In this document: one piece after another, positions 14,984 through 23,026 of the stretch
Numbering within the stretch: position 1 is the stretch's first letter
Layout of the letters: every line of letters begins with the position of its first letter
From: Blautia hydrogenotrophica DSM 10507
GTDB lineage: Bacteria > Bacillota > Clostridia > Lachnospirales > Lachnospiraceae
NCBI RefSeq assembly: GCF_034356035.1
Contig: NZ_CP136423.1
Coordinates: 434,001 to 498,000, forward strand
Length of the DNA: 64,000 nt
Direction of reading: 5' to 3'
Program-made: the position numbers and the translations under genes
The notes under the pieces: generated by a model
Seen by the model: only the letters and a program-made list of their open reading frames with translations
What the model was told of the DNA's origin: nothing
Databases searched by the model: none

Positions 14984-17515
14984 ATGAAGAAAAAAGTTTT
15001 GTGTGTAATGCTGAGTATGACTTTGTGTGCTTCCATGATCCTGGAAGTCGGTGCAGCCGTTGCAGCTGACCCACAGGCACAGGAGGAACAGCAGGAAACC
15101 GAAGAAAAGACAGACTTGCCTAGTACAGACGAGGAGACTGAACAGGGTGAGGAGAATGAAACAGAAGAGACAACTGTACCTGTCGAGGAGGATGACACTG
15201 ACTTTGGAACTGACGAGGAGGTGGAGCCTACTCCGACAGAAAAGCCTGAGGCAGAGGAAGAATCCGTTCAGGAAGAGACTGTGACTGAGATTCGTACGGA
15301 TGGACTAGTACATAAGCATTTGGTGGATTCGCAGGGAATTGTATCTGGCGACGATGTGGAATGGGTACAGGATGAAAACGGAAATTATCAGTTATACTGT
15401 CATGTGGATGGTTGTGATTCTGCATATTTTACAGCGAATGACGGTATCGTGGGAGTCCAATCCGCAGAAGGAACTTCCTATTATTATTTTGATCAGAATG
15501 GATATATGGTGACAGGCGCGGCTGAGATACAGGCATCAGATACCGGCCTTCCCAAAGAAGACGGAATTTATTATTTCCTCGGCGTGGGAGAAAATAATTC
15601 AGACGGAGTGATTGAGACGAGCAAGGTGGCCTTGATGTCCGCAAGTATCTCACCGATGGATTCTCAAGTGGGGACACTTCAGAACGGCTGGAAATGGACG
15701 CCGGATAAAGCTACTGGAAAGAGTCACTGGTATTACTATGATGAGAGCGGTAAACGTCTGTCTTTGGACGAGTTGAAAGCAAAACAGAGTGATCCTGGAA
15801 ATACAATTTTTGAGATTGGTGGCCAGTACTATGCATTGACCGATGAATGTGTTCCTCAGACTGGACGCTTTGCAGTGAAAAATCCATATAATGGAAAGAG
15901 CAGTTATTTCTACGGCAGTGAAAATGCGGATGAGAATGGCTACATCGGATTTCTGATGAAGGGTTGGGTATATCTTCCGACAAAGGTTTCTAGTGGAGCG
16001 ATTGCATCCCGTTATCAGTACTATGGATTGTCAGTCGGCGGCGCTGAGCTGAATAAACAGACTAACGGTAAGTACTATAAAGGTTCTGAGTATATGTGGA
16101 ACCAGACGATGTATGAACTGCGTCAGATAGAGCAGTGTGTCAATGCTCCGGACAGAGATATGGGAGACGACCCCTGGTATTTTCTGACCAAGGGAGGTTA
16201 TGTGGAGCATGATAAATTAGTAAAGGGAACATTTAACCGTCCGGGTAAATACTACGGTGTGAACAATAAAGGTCGTCTGTACCGCGGTGTTCTGGGAAAA
16301 GTAAAAGATTCCAGCGGAAAGTGGAAAACTTATTGCTTCTCTTCCTCCGGAGTGCGGGCTAACTATCGGAATATCTGGGGAATGGTTCCTAAGACCAAGG
16401 ATTGGTATTATTTTGGAAACGATTATGCACAGGTGATTAAGACTGGTTGGCAGAGTATCACTTTGAAGAGCGATCCGAAACGTGTATGCTGGGCATACTA
16501 TTATAAGAGCGGAAGCGGATATGGCAAGATGAAGATGAATGGCTGGCAGGGTTCACGTTATATTAAGTCCAACGGTGTGATGGCATCTGGTGTGTATAAG
16601 GTTGGAAGTACACTGTACTATTTTAAACCGTCTACCAAGACAAAATGCAATGGACAGATGGTCAAAGGCGGCTGGATTAAGAGTGGAAAATGGAAATACT
16701 ATGCGTATCCCACCGGCAAGCTCTACAGAGGATGGCATACCATCAACGGAAAGAATTATTATTTCAATTCTGAAAAAGGTATTATGATGACTTATAAAAG
16801 CAGGCAGTATACAGGCTGGAAATCGGAGTTGAAAGGAAAATGGGGTTATGCAGATGGTACCGGTGTATGGCAGACTGGATGGGTAAAGACCCATCTGGGA
16901 GAAAAAGAAGGCGATGGCCTGCGCTATATCGACCCGTCCAACGGAAAATTTGTGAAAAACAAATGGAAAACCATCGACGGTTTGAAATTCCACTTTAAAG
17001 CCGATGGATGGTTGAAACTGGACGTGAGCGATGAAATCAAAGGGCCGTACAGCGTCCAGGTAAATCGTACAACCTGTGTTATGACGATCTACAATGCGAG
17101 TGGTACGACACCAGTAAAGGCAATCCGTGTATCTGTAGGAAAAGCAGGCACGCCGACGCCTACAGGAACCTATCGTCTGAATCGCGCTGGAAGATGGCAG
17201 CTTCTGATGGGACCGTCTTATGGACAGTATGCGAGTCATGTGGTAGGAGCAGGACAGGGCGGAATTTTTGTTCATTCTGTGGCAGGGTCTGCACCAAACA
17301 GCTACAGCCTTCCAGCGGCAGAGTTTGACCTGTTAGGACAGCCGGCATCACATGGTTGTATCCGTACAAATGTGAGGGATGCTCTCTGGGTATATACGAA
17401 TTGTAACGGTGCCACAATTCATATTGGCGATAACCTGAGAGATCCACTGGGCAAACCAGGTTGGATTTGGATTCCGGGCAGCCAGAATTATGATCCGACG
17501 GACCCAGCAGTATAA
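14984..17515 (+). CDS. Secreted L,D-transpeptidase with cell-wall-binding repeats
   Basis: An 843-residue exported enzyme likely to make 3-3 peptidoglycan cross-links or attach proteins to the wall. Residues 1-28 are a signal peptide, followed by a Glu/Thr-rich acidic linker to about residue 105. Residues about 165-690 hold many aromatic repeats of the choline/glucan-binding type (WYYFGND, KWKYYAYPTGKLYRGWH, NYYFNSEKG). The C-terminal YkuD domain (about 695-825) ends with the catalytic motif SHGCIR, Cys792, with an upstream conserved histidine in IFVHSVAG. The start has GCAGGAGG six bases upstream. A terminator follows, closing the operon that begins with the membrane-protein genes and cdaA. 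Confidence 0.93.
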   Translation: MKKKVLCVMLSMTLCASMILEVGAAVAADPQAQEEQQETEEKTDLPSTDEETEQGEENETEETTVPVEEDDTDFGTDEEVEPTPTEKPEAEEESVQEETVTEIRTDGLVHKHLVDSQGIVSGDDVEWVQDENGNYQLYCHVDGCDSAYFTANDGIVGVQSAEGTSYYYFDQNGYMVTGAAEIQASDTGLPKEDGIYYFLGVGENNSDGVIETSKVALMSASISPMDSQVGTLQNGWKWTPDKATGKSHWYYYDESGKRLSLDELKAKQSDPGNTIFEIGGQYYALTDECVPQTGRFAVKNPYNGKSSYFYGSENADENGYIGFLMKGWVYLPTKVSSGAIASRYQYYGLSVGGAELNKQTNGKYYKGSEYMWNQTMYELRQIEQCVNAPDRDMGDDPWYFLTKGGYVEHDKLVKGTFNRPGKYYGVNNKGRLYRGVLGKVKDSSGKWKTYCFSSSGVRANYRNIWGMVPKTKDWYYFGNDYAQVIKTGWQSITLKSDPKRVCWAYYYKSGSGYGKMKMNGWQGSRYIKSNGVMASGVYKVGSTLYYFKPSTKTKCNGQMVKGGWIKSGKWKYYAYPTGKLYRGWHTINGKNYYFNSEKGIMMTYKSRQYTGWKSELKGKWGYADGTGVWQTGWVKTHLGEKEGDGLRYIDPSNGKFVKNKWKTIDGLKFHFKADGWLKLDVSDEIKGPYSVQVNRTTCVMTIYNASGTTPVKAIRVSVGKAGTPTPTGTYRLNRAGRWQLLMGPSYGQYASHVVGAGQGGIFVHSVAGSAPNSYSLPAAEFDLLGQPASHGCIRTNVRDALWVYTNCNGATIHIGDNLRDPLGKPGWIWIPGSQNYDPTDPAV

Positions 17516-17547
17516 AGAACGGAAACCTAATAAAAAGTAAAGAAAAT

Positions 17548-17585
17548 AAAAATCTCCGGTAGGAAATTCCAGCCGGAGATTTTTT
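17548..17585 (+). terminator. Intrinsic terminator after the L,D-transpeptidase gene
   Basis: AAAAATCTCCGG (17548-17559) pairs with CCGGAGATTTTT (17573-17584), giving a 12-bp stem whose 3' arm ends in the T-tract. Confidence 0.85.
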
Positions 17586-17587
17586 AT

Positions 17588-17715
17588 GTAAAAGGTAGTT
17601 CACTGCAAAACAGCGTTGTGGCGGCGCGTAAAGTGAGACTGTGCCCCTCAAAAATTGAGGGGAAGGGGAAATTGAAGTGGGCTTGCCCACTTTGTTCAGC
17701 AGATTGGAGAGATGA
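17588..17715 (+). repeat. Family A hairpin repeat, partial copy (A2)
   Basis: Begins TATGTAA-like directly behind the preceding terminator and contains the family segments TTGTGGCGGCGCG, CCCCTCAAAAATTGAGGGG and AAGTGGGCTTGCCCACTT. The first hairpin (TAATAGGAAAG module) is degraded. No coding potential is apparent. Confidence 0.7.
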
Positions 17716-17738
17716 AACAAGCTTGTTCACTTTTTAAC

Positions 17739-17767
17739 TTGCGTGGACTTTGAAAATCTCCTATAAT
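17739..17767 (+). promoter_or_regulatory. Promoter for the PLP/GT2/ATP-grasp/SMR operon
   Basis: TTGCGT at 17739-17744 and TATAAT at 17762-17767 are 17 bases apart. Transcription would begin near 17774, which excludes the GTG at 17769 as start of the first gene and favours the ATG at 17799. Confidence 0.75.
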
Positions 17768-17798
17768 AGTGAGAAAAGAGTCAAAGAAGGTTATTGAG

Positions 17799-18752
17799 AT
17801 GCAAAGTAAAATTCATTCTCTGATTTATCCAAATCAGAATGGTAATCAGTTGTTTATTATGAGGGAAGATTTACTGCCATTTTCTCTGGGCGGAAATAAA
17901 GTTCGGATAGGGCAGGAATTTTTTGACGATATGACAGAGCAGGGATGTGACTGTATGTTGGTCTATGGAAATAGCCGTTCCAATCTGTGCAGAGTGTTGG
18001 CAAATCTGTGCTGGACAAAGGGAGTTCCTTGTTTTATGATAAGTTCCCGGGAAGAGAATGAAGAGAGGATTGAGACGAACAACAGCCGTCTGATGAGGTG
18101 GTTAGGAGCTGAAGTGATTCCCTGCGAGAAGGACCAGATCGCTGAGACAGTGGAGGAGACTATGCTCAGACTTAGAAAGCAGGGATATCGCCCTTATTAT
18201 ATTTATGGGAGTAAATTTGGGACTGGCAATGAGGGAGTACCGGTGGGAGCCTACGTGAAGGCTTACCAAGAAATTTGCGAGTATGAGGCAGAGAGAGGAA
18301 TTCACTTTGACTATATTTTCTTTCCATCGGGGACTGGTGCGACTCAGAGCGGATTGGTAGGCGGTCATCTTTTGAGAAAAGACTGCCGGAAAATTATCGG
18401 AGTGATGATTTCTTCTCGAGAAAAAGAGAGAGCGGAGCGAATTATTTGGGAGGGAATTGAGAGCTATTTTCAGAAAAACAGATTACCATTGAAGTCGGAG
18501 GACAGAGCGCAGATACATCTCTTAGATCAGTATAAGGCCGGAGGTTACGGGAAGTACAACCAGGAGATTCTGAACCAGATCAGGGAAGAATTCTGTAGAA
18601 ATGGAATTCCGATGGACCCTACCTACACCGGCAAAGCATTTTGGGGAATGAAAAACTATTTGAAAGAGAAAGAGATTAGGGACAGCAATATCCTGTTTAT
18701 CCATACAGGAGGGACTCCGTTGTTCTATGATAATCTGGGAAATGAGGGTTGA
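17799..18752 (+). CDS. PLP-dependent enzyme, ACC deaminase/D-cysteine desulfhydrase family
   Basis: A 317-residue fold-type II PLP enzyme. The likely Schiff-base lysine is Lys34 in SLGGNKVR, the catalytic-serine region reads YGNSRSNLCR (families usually have QSNH), and the phosphate-binding loop is SGTGATQSG. These point to the 1-aminocyclopropane-1-carboxylate deaminase/D-cysteine desulfhydrase group acting on a small amino acid, but the changed SNH position makes the substrate uncertain. The ATG has AGAAGG eight bases upstream and follows a clear promoter. It heads a five-gene operon with a GT2, an ATP-grasp enzyme and two small transporters; the GT2 begins 4 bases after its stop. Confidence 0.82.
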   Translation: MQSKIHSLIYPNQNGNQLFIMREDLLPFSLGGNKVRIGQEFFDDMTEQGCDCMLVYGNSRSNLCRVLANLCWTKGVPCFMISSREENEERIETNNSRLMRWLGAEVIPCEKDQIAETVEETMLRLRKQGYRPYYIYGSKFGTGNEGVPVGAYVKAYQEICEYEAERGIHFDYIFFPSGTGATQSGLVGGHLLRKDCRKIIGVMISSREKERAERIIWEGIESYFQKNRLPLKSEDRAQIHLLDQYKAGGYGKYNQEILNQIREEFCRNGIPMDPTYTGKAFWGMKNYLKEKEIRDSNILFIHTGGTPLFYDNLGNEG

Positions 18753-18756
18753 GAAC

Positions 18757-19698
18757 ATGCTAGTGTCGATTGTAATTCCGTGCTATAACTCAGAGGCCAC
18801 GATTCGAAAAGTGGTGGAGATGGTGATGGAAGAATTTCAAAAGATGGAAGGCTATGACTGTGAATTTGTACTGGTGAATGACTGTTCCAAGGACCGGACG
18901 TTTCATGAAATACAAAAACTAGGCGAGGACTATCCCCAAGTCAGAGGGATTAACCTGATGCGAAATTTTGGACAACACAACGCGCTTATGGCAGCGATGA
19001 ATTATACGAAAGGGGATTATGTATTGGGAATGGACGATGATATGCAGACCCATCCCTCTCAGATACACAAATTGATTGAGAAAATGGAGGAAGGCTATGA
19101 TCTTGTCTATGGCTGCTATCCGCAGAAGAAAAATTCCCTGCTGAAAAATTTTTCCAGCAAATTGAACGAAGTCAGCTCTAGAATCTTGTTGGGTAGACCT
19201 AAGGAGATTGTCTCTAGTAATTTCTGGATGATTACCAAGGCTGTCCGGGATGAGGTTGTGAAATATACCAGCTTTAATCCGTATGTGGACGGAATTTTCT
19301 ACCGAACTACTCATAACATCGGAAATGTAGAGGTGGAGCATTTCAAGCGAGAAGTAGGAACCTCCAACTATACATTGAAGAAGCTGATACGCCTCTGGTT
19401 GGCCTATTGGAACTACTCTGTGATTCCTCTTCGGATTTCTTCTGTCTTGGGCGGCATTTCAGCATGTGGTGGCTTTCTGGCAGCTCTTGTGATTGTGATA
19501 CGTAAAATTTTAGACCCAGGCATTGTCGTGGGGTGGTCCTCTACGATCTGTATTATGGTCGTGTTCTTTGGATTGGTGCTCATGGTACTGGGGATTATCG
19601 GTGAATATCTGGGAAAGATTATTCTGTCTTTGAATAACACTCCTCAGTATATCGTCAGAGAGACAGTGAATATAGAAGAGAAGGATGGTGCGGATTGA
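18757..19698 (+). CDS. Family 2 glycosyltransferase, polyprenyl-phosphate (DPM/ArnC/GtrB) type
   Basis: A 313-residue membrane-anchored GT2. The catalytic domain starts LVSIVIPCYNSE, has NDCSKDRT and the DDDMQ metal-binding motif (GMDDDMQTHPSQ), and the RNFGQHNALMAAMNY segment typical of dolichyl/undecaprenyl-phosphate sugar transferases. Two C-terminal transmembrane helices (about 230-255 and 265-290) match the ArnC/GtrB layout. Such enzymes transfer a sugar from a nucleotide donor to undecaprenyl phosphate on the cytoplasmic face. ATG 18757 has GAGGG seven bases upstream; ATGs at 18727 and 18742 are less likely. Its TGA overlaps the TTG of the next gene. Confidence 0.88.
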   Translation: MLVSIVIPCYNSEATIRKVVEMVMEEFQKMEGYDCEFVLVNDCSKDRTFHEIQKLGEDYPQVRGINLMRNFGQHNALMAAMNYTKGDYVLGMDDDMQTHPSQIHKLIEKMEEGYDLVYGCYPQKKNSLLKNFSSKLNEVSSRILLGRPKEIVSSNFWMITKAVRDEVVKYTSFNPYVDGIFYRTTHNIGNVEVEHFKREVGTSNYTLKKLIRLWLAYWNYSVIPLRISSVLGGISACGGFLAALVIVIRKILDPGIVVGWSSTICIMVVFFGLVLMVLGIIGEYLGKIILSLNNTPQYIVRETVNIEEKDGAD

Positions 19699-20927
19699 AG
19701 AGGATAATGATTCTCGGAGCGGGCATTTATCAGGTACCGCTGATTCAAAAAGCGAAGGAGATGGGATTGGAGACCATCGTTGTGAGTATTCCCGGAAATT
19801 ATCCGGGATTTGCCTTTGCCGATAAGGTTTATAAATTGGATACCAGAGATCAAGAAGCGGTACTCAGAGCAGCCCAGAGAGAAAGGATTGACGGTATCTG
19901 TACTTCTGGAACCGATGTGGCAGTGGTTACGATTGGCTATGTGTGTGAGAAGCTGGGACTGCCTGGAATCTCATATAAGGCAGCGAGGACAGTCACAGAT
20001 AAGGCCAGAATGAAAGCAGCTTTTGCTGCGCGAGGTGTCTCCGGAGCAAAGTTTTTCACAGCCGCAAGCTCGGAGGAAGCGAAAGCAGCCGCGGGGCATT
20101 TGGGATATCCCGTGGTGATAAAACGGGTGGACAGCTCTGGGAGTCGCGGCATTACCCTTGTGTCCGAGGAGCAGGGCGTAGAGAAAGCCTATGAAGACGC
20201 CATGAGAGGGTCCAGGTGTCCTTATGTGCTGGTGGAAGAGTGTCTTACAGGAACAGAGATTGGTGTGGATGGCTTTGTGCGAGACGGCAGGCTGGTTTTT
20301 TTGGAACCCCATGAGAAATTTGTATTCCAGGGAGAAAAAATCACGGTGCCCATGGGACATGGCTTTCCTTACCGGGGCAGCGAGGCACTGAGGAAGGAGA
20401 TTAAACGGCAGATACAGCTGGCAGTGGAGGCGACAGGGATGGACCAGTGCCCTGTGAATGCGGATGTGTTTGTGAAAGGGGAAAAAGCCTGGGTGATCGA
20501 AGTAGGCGGACGGACAGGCGCGACCTGTATACCAGAACTGATTGAAAGGTACTGTGGCTTTAATTTTTATGAAAAAATGATATGGAATGCGTTGGGAGAA
20601 GACGTCCGGTTTGAACAGGAGGGCCATAAGCCTTGTATGGCGAAGTTATTGATGAGCCCGGTCAACGGGAAGATCACGGCTGTCTATGAAAAGAATCTGG
20701 AAAAGATACGTATGGCTGGGACGGCGGTGGCCTTAGACTATGTCGTGGGAGATGCTGTGGCGGCTATGGCCAATGGGACAGACCGTATCGGCCATGTCAT
20801 TGCGCAAGTAAATTCAGAAAGTGAGCTGGACAACATCATAGAGGAAGTGCAGCGGTGTGTCGCTGTCAATGGAAAAACACTGGAGGAGTTATGGAAAGAA
20901 TCAAAGATTATATCTTGTTGCATTTGA
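19695..20927 (+). CDS. ATP-grasp ligase, substrate unknown
   Basis: A 410-residue ATP-grasp protein. The N-terminus is a Rossmann-like pre-ATP-grasp domain (MILGAGIYQVPL), the ATP-grasp core shows GYPVVIKRVDSSGSRG and the adenine-contacting VLVEECLTGTEIGVDGF, and the metal-binding end reads VIEVGGRTGATC. It would couple a carboxylate to an amine or similar nucleophile with ATP; similar proteins include carbamoyl-phosphate-like and amino-acid ligases. The start is TTG at 19695 overlapping the GT2 stop; an ATG at 19707 is the alternative. Its end overlaps the first SMR gene by 37 bases, so the operon is tightly coupled. Substrate cannot be told from the sequence. Confidence 0.83.
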   Translation: MKRIMILGAGIYQVPLIQKAKEMGLETIVVSIPGNYPGFAFADKVYKLDTRDQEAVLRAAQRERIDGICTSGTDVAVVTIGYVCEKLGLPGISYKAARTVTDKARMKAAFAARGVSGAKFFTAASSEEAKAAAGHLGYPVVIKRVDSSGSRGITLVSEEQGVEKAYEDAMRGSRCPYVLVEECLTGTEIGVDGFVRDGRLVFLEPHEKFVFQGEKITVPMGHGFPYRGSEALRKEIKRQIQLAVEATGMDQCPVNADVFVKGEKAWVIEVGGRTGATCIPELIERYCGFNFYEKMIWNALGEDVRFEQEGHKPCMAKLLMSPVNGKITAVYEKNLEKIRMAGTAVALDYVVGDAVAAMANGTDRIGHVIAQVNSESELDNIIEEVQRCVAVNGKTLEELWKESKIISCCI

Positions 20928-21268
20928 ATATCATGCTTTTTTCTTTTACCAGTGTGTTCTCAAAATTGGCTTCTAACTGTCTGAACAGAGACGGTATCCG
21001 CAGTCTTTGGCTGTACATCTTTTTGTTTTTGATGCTTTTAAACTGCTTTGTCTATGCGTTGGCATGGCAAAAGGTAATTAAAAAATTCGAGTTGAATGTG
21101 GCGTATGCGAATCGAAGTATTTACCTGATTTGGAGCCAGGTATGGGCGGTGGCAATCTTCCATGAGAATTTAACTGTGAGGAATATCGTAGGCTTACTGA
21201 TCGTTTTTGCGGGCGTTATAATTGTCAGTACGCAGACAGGCGGGAAGGAAGGGGAGAAGACCGTATGA
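20891..21268 (+). CDS. Half-size SMR/EamA-like membrane protein (subunit 1)
   Basis: A 125-residue protein with about four transmembrane helices, of the small multidrug resistance/EamA size class. The last helix region reads NIVGLLIVFAGVIIVSTQ, typical of the family. ATG 20891 has GGAGG four bases upstream and lies inside the 3' end of the ATP-grasp gene. It shares the ATGA overlap with a second similar protein, suggesting a heterodimer as in ArnE/ArnF, which flip an undecaprenyl-phosphate amino sugar. With the GT2 in the same operon, a lipid-linked sugar flippase is the most economical reading, but this is inference. Confidence 0.78.
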   Translation: MERIKDYILLHLNIMLFSFTSVFSKLASNCLNRDGIRSLWLYIFLFLMLLNCFVYALAWQKVIKKFELNVAYANRSIYLIWSQVWAVAIFHENLTVRNIVGLLIVFAGVIIVSTQTGGKEGEKTV

Positions 21269-21603
21269 ATGTTTACATGCTATTGATGTTTGGAATGACG
21301 TTTTTGACCGCAATCTCCCAAGTGCTGTTGAAAAAGAGTGCCAATCAGACATATAAAAGCTGGATTTATGAGTATCTGAACTGGCGGGTAATTGTGGCAT
21401 ATGGTATTTTTTTCGGAGTGCTGCTGGTGAATACCTACGCCTATACGCAGGTGGATATGAAATATGGCGCTGTGATTGATACGTTTAGCTATGTGTTTGT
21501 GATGGTGTTGTCTTGGCTTCTTCTGCGGGAACGGTTTACCCGCAGGAAAGTATTGGGAAACTTGGTTATCATGGTCGGAGTGCTGATCTATACGCTGCCG
21601 TGA
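21265..21603 (+). CDS. Half-size SMR/EamA-like membrane protein (subunit 2)
   Basis: A 112-residue four-helix membrane protein. Typical family marks are the early helix with AISQVLLKKSA, a central glycine-rich helix and the end LLLRERFTRRKVLGNLVIMVG, the pattern of SMR/EamA half transporters. It overlaps the preceding homologue by 4 bases (ATGA), which implies coupled translation and a paired protein. It closes the operon; a strong terminator follows. Likely paired flippase or exporter subunit as argued for its neighbour; a general cation exporter is the alternative. Confidence 0.82.
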   Translation: MNVYMLLMFGMTFLTAISQVLLKKSANQTYKSWIYEYLNWRVIVAYGIFFGVLLVNTYAYTQVDMKYGAVIDTFSYVFVMVLSWLLLRERFTRRKVLGNLVIMVGVLIYTLP

Positions 21604-21635
21604 AAATATGAAAAGACGAGGAATATTTTATACAA

Positions 21636-21687
21636 ACAAATGCCGTATAGTCATCAACAGAGATGGCTACACGGCATTTGTTATTTT
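21636..21687 (+). terminator. Intrinsic terminator of the five-gene operon
   Basis: ACAAATGCCGTATAGTCA starting at 21636 pairs with the complementary stretch ending at 21681 over 18 positions with one mismatch and one wobble, followed by TTATTTT. Confidence 0.85.
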
Positions 21688-21885
21688 ATGTAATAGGAAA
21701 GACCTTGTCACGCTAATGCGTGAGAGTTCTTTCCTATTACATAAACGCTCCGTTAAGGATGCGCACGCCGCAAAGAGGAATTTCACCGCAAAGCGGTGTT
21801 GCGGCAGCGCGCAAAATGAGTTACGCACCTCAAAAATTGAGGGGATAGAGGAGCTAAAGTGGGATCGCCTACTTTGTTATAGGAG
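21687..21885 (+). repeat. Family A hairpin repeat, full copy (A3)
   Basis: Starts TATGTAATAGGAAAG directly after the terminator T-tract and closes its first hairpin with CTTTCCTATTACATA. Then follow the GC-rich nested hairpin (GCGCACGCCGCAA with TTGCGGCAGCGCGC around CACCGCAAAGCGGTG), CCTCAAAAATTGAGG, and a decayed last hairpin. Its right end runs into the stop codon region of asnA on the other strand. Confidence 0.8.
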
Positions 21886-22884
21886 CATAATACCTCTTTC
21901 TTTGGCGGATTTACGCATCTCGTCCGGCCAGATGGATACATGAACTTCCCCAATGTGCGCTTTTCTCAGGAAAAACATACAGATACGGGATTGACCGATT
22001 CCTCCGCCTATGGTATAGGGAAGTTCTTTGTTCAGAACGGCTTTTTGGAAATCCAGTTCCCGGCGGTCGTCACAGCCTGAGATGCTCAGCTGTCGGTCTA
22101 AAGACTCCTCATCCACACGGATACCCATAGAGGTAAGCTCCAATGCGATATCCAGAACAGGATAGTAGACCAAAATATCACCGTTTAATTCCCAATCGTC
22201 GTAATCAGGAGCACGCCCGTCATGGCGTTCCCCGTTGCTGAGTGTCTTTCCGATTTTCATCAGGAAAACAGCGCCTTTTTCTTTTGTGATTTTGTACTCC
22301 CGTTCCTTTGGAGTGCAGTCTGGATAGAGATCTAGAAGCTCCTGAGTGGTGATAAAGAAAATATCTTTGGGGAGGATTTCTTCTATGTAATCATATTGAA
22401 TAGCCATATATTTTTCCGTCTTGCGGAGTACCTTATAGATGGTACGGACAACTTCCTTCAGAGTGTCCACAGTCCGGTTTTCTTTAGAAATGATTTTTTC
22501 CCAATCCCACTGGTCCACATAGACAGAATGGATATTGTCGAGATCTTCATCCCGGCGAATCGCGGTCATATCTGTGTAGAGGCCTTCTCCTTCAGAAAAA
22601 CCGTATTTTTTCAAAGCGTAACGTTTCCACTTCGCGAGGGAATGGACGATTTCTGCAGTGTTTGTCATGTTTTTAATGTCAAAACTTACTGGGCGTTCTA
22701 CACCATTTAAGTTATCATTTAACCCGGATTTAGGATCGACGAAGAGAGGTGCCGAGACACGTAGAAGATTCAGACGCTGAGCTAGAGTCTGCTGAAAAAA
22801 ATCTTTGACGGTTTTAATGGCGACCTGAGTATCGTGCAGATTCAGCTCTGCATGGTAATCTTTGGGTACAGTAAAGTTTTCCAA
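21877..22884 (-). CDS. asnA: AsnA, aspartate-ammonia ligase
   Basis: Makes asparagine from aspartate, ammonia and ATP. The 335-residue product has the class II aaRS-like fold of ammonia-dependent asparagine synthetase; visible conserved segments include SAPLFVDPKSGLNDNLNGVERPV (split here as SAPLF and GLNDNLNGVERPV), WDWEK, and the C-terminal IGGGIGQSR motif. Length matches the E. coli type AsnA. The ATG is preceded on the minus strand by AGGAGGGG. It has its own promoter, divergent from the MATE gene. The last codons lie next to the right end of a family A repeat. Confidence 0.97.
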   Translation of the reverse strand: MENFTVPKDYHAELNLHDTQVAIKTVKDFFQQTLAQRLNLLRVSAPLFVDPKSGLNDNLNGVERPVSFDIKNMTNTAEIVHSLAKWKRYALKKYGFSEGEGLYTDMTAIRRDEDLDNIHSVYVDQWDWEKIISKENRTVDTLKEVVRTIYKVLRKTEKYMAIQYDYIEEILPKDIFFITTQELLDLYPDCTPKEREYKITKEKGAVFLMKIGKTLSNGERHDGRAPDYDDWELNGDILVYYPVLDIALELTSMGIRVDEESLDRQLSISGCDDRRELDFQKAVLNKELPYTIGGGIGQSRICMFFLRKAHIGEVHVSIWPDEMRKSAKERGIMLL

Positions 22885-22914
22885 TTTGAACCCCTCCTAT
22901 TCATTAATGGAAAC

Positions 22915-22943
22915 ATTATATCAGGAATTGAAAAGAATAGCAA
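22915..22943 (-). promoter_or_regulatory. Promoter for asnA
   Basis: On the minus strand TTGCTA (22943-22938) and TATAAT (22920-22915) are 17 bases apart, 30 bases ahead of the asnA start. The leader is too short for a T-box. Confidence 0.75.
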
Positions 22944-22950
22944 TTTTCTC

Positions 22951-22978
22951 TTGAAAGATTTATTGGAAATGCTAAAAT
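22951..22978 (+). promoter_or_regulatory. Promoter for the MATE transporter gene
   Basis: TTGAAA at 22951-22956 and TAAAAT at 22973-22978, 16 bases apart, back-to-back with the asnA promoter. Confidence 0.6.
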
Positions 22979-23026
22979 AGATGGAGTCTGTTCAGATTAA
23001 GAAGAAAAAAAGATAGGGGGAAAGAC

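Noticed and set aside
21608..21943. 111-codon plus-strand frame behind the SMR genes
   Set aside because: It covers a terminator and a family A repeat and overlaps the end of asnA.
22885..22945. T-box ahead of asnA
   Set aside because: The promoter leaves a leader of roughly 25-30 bases, far too short.
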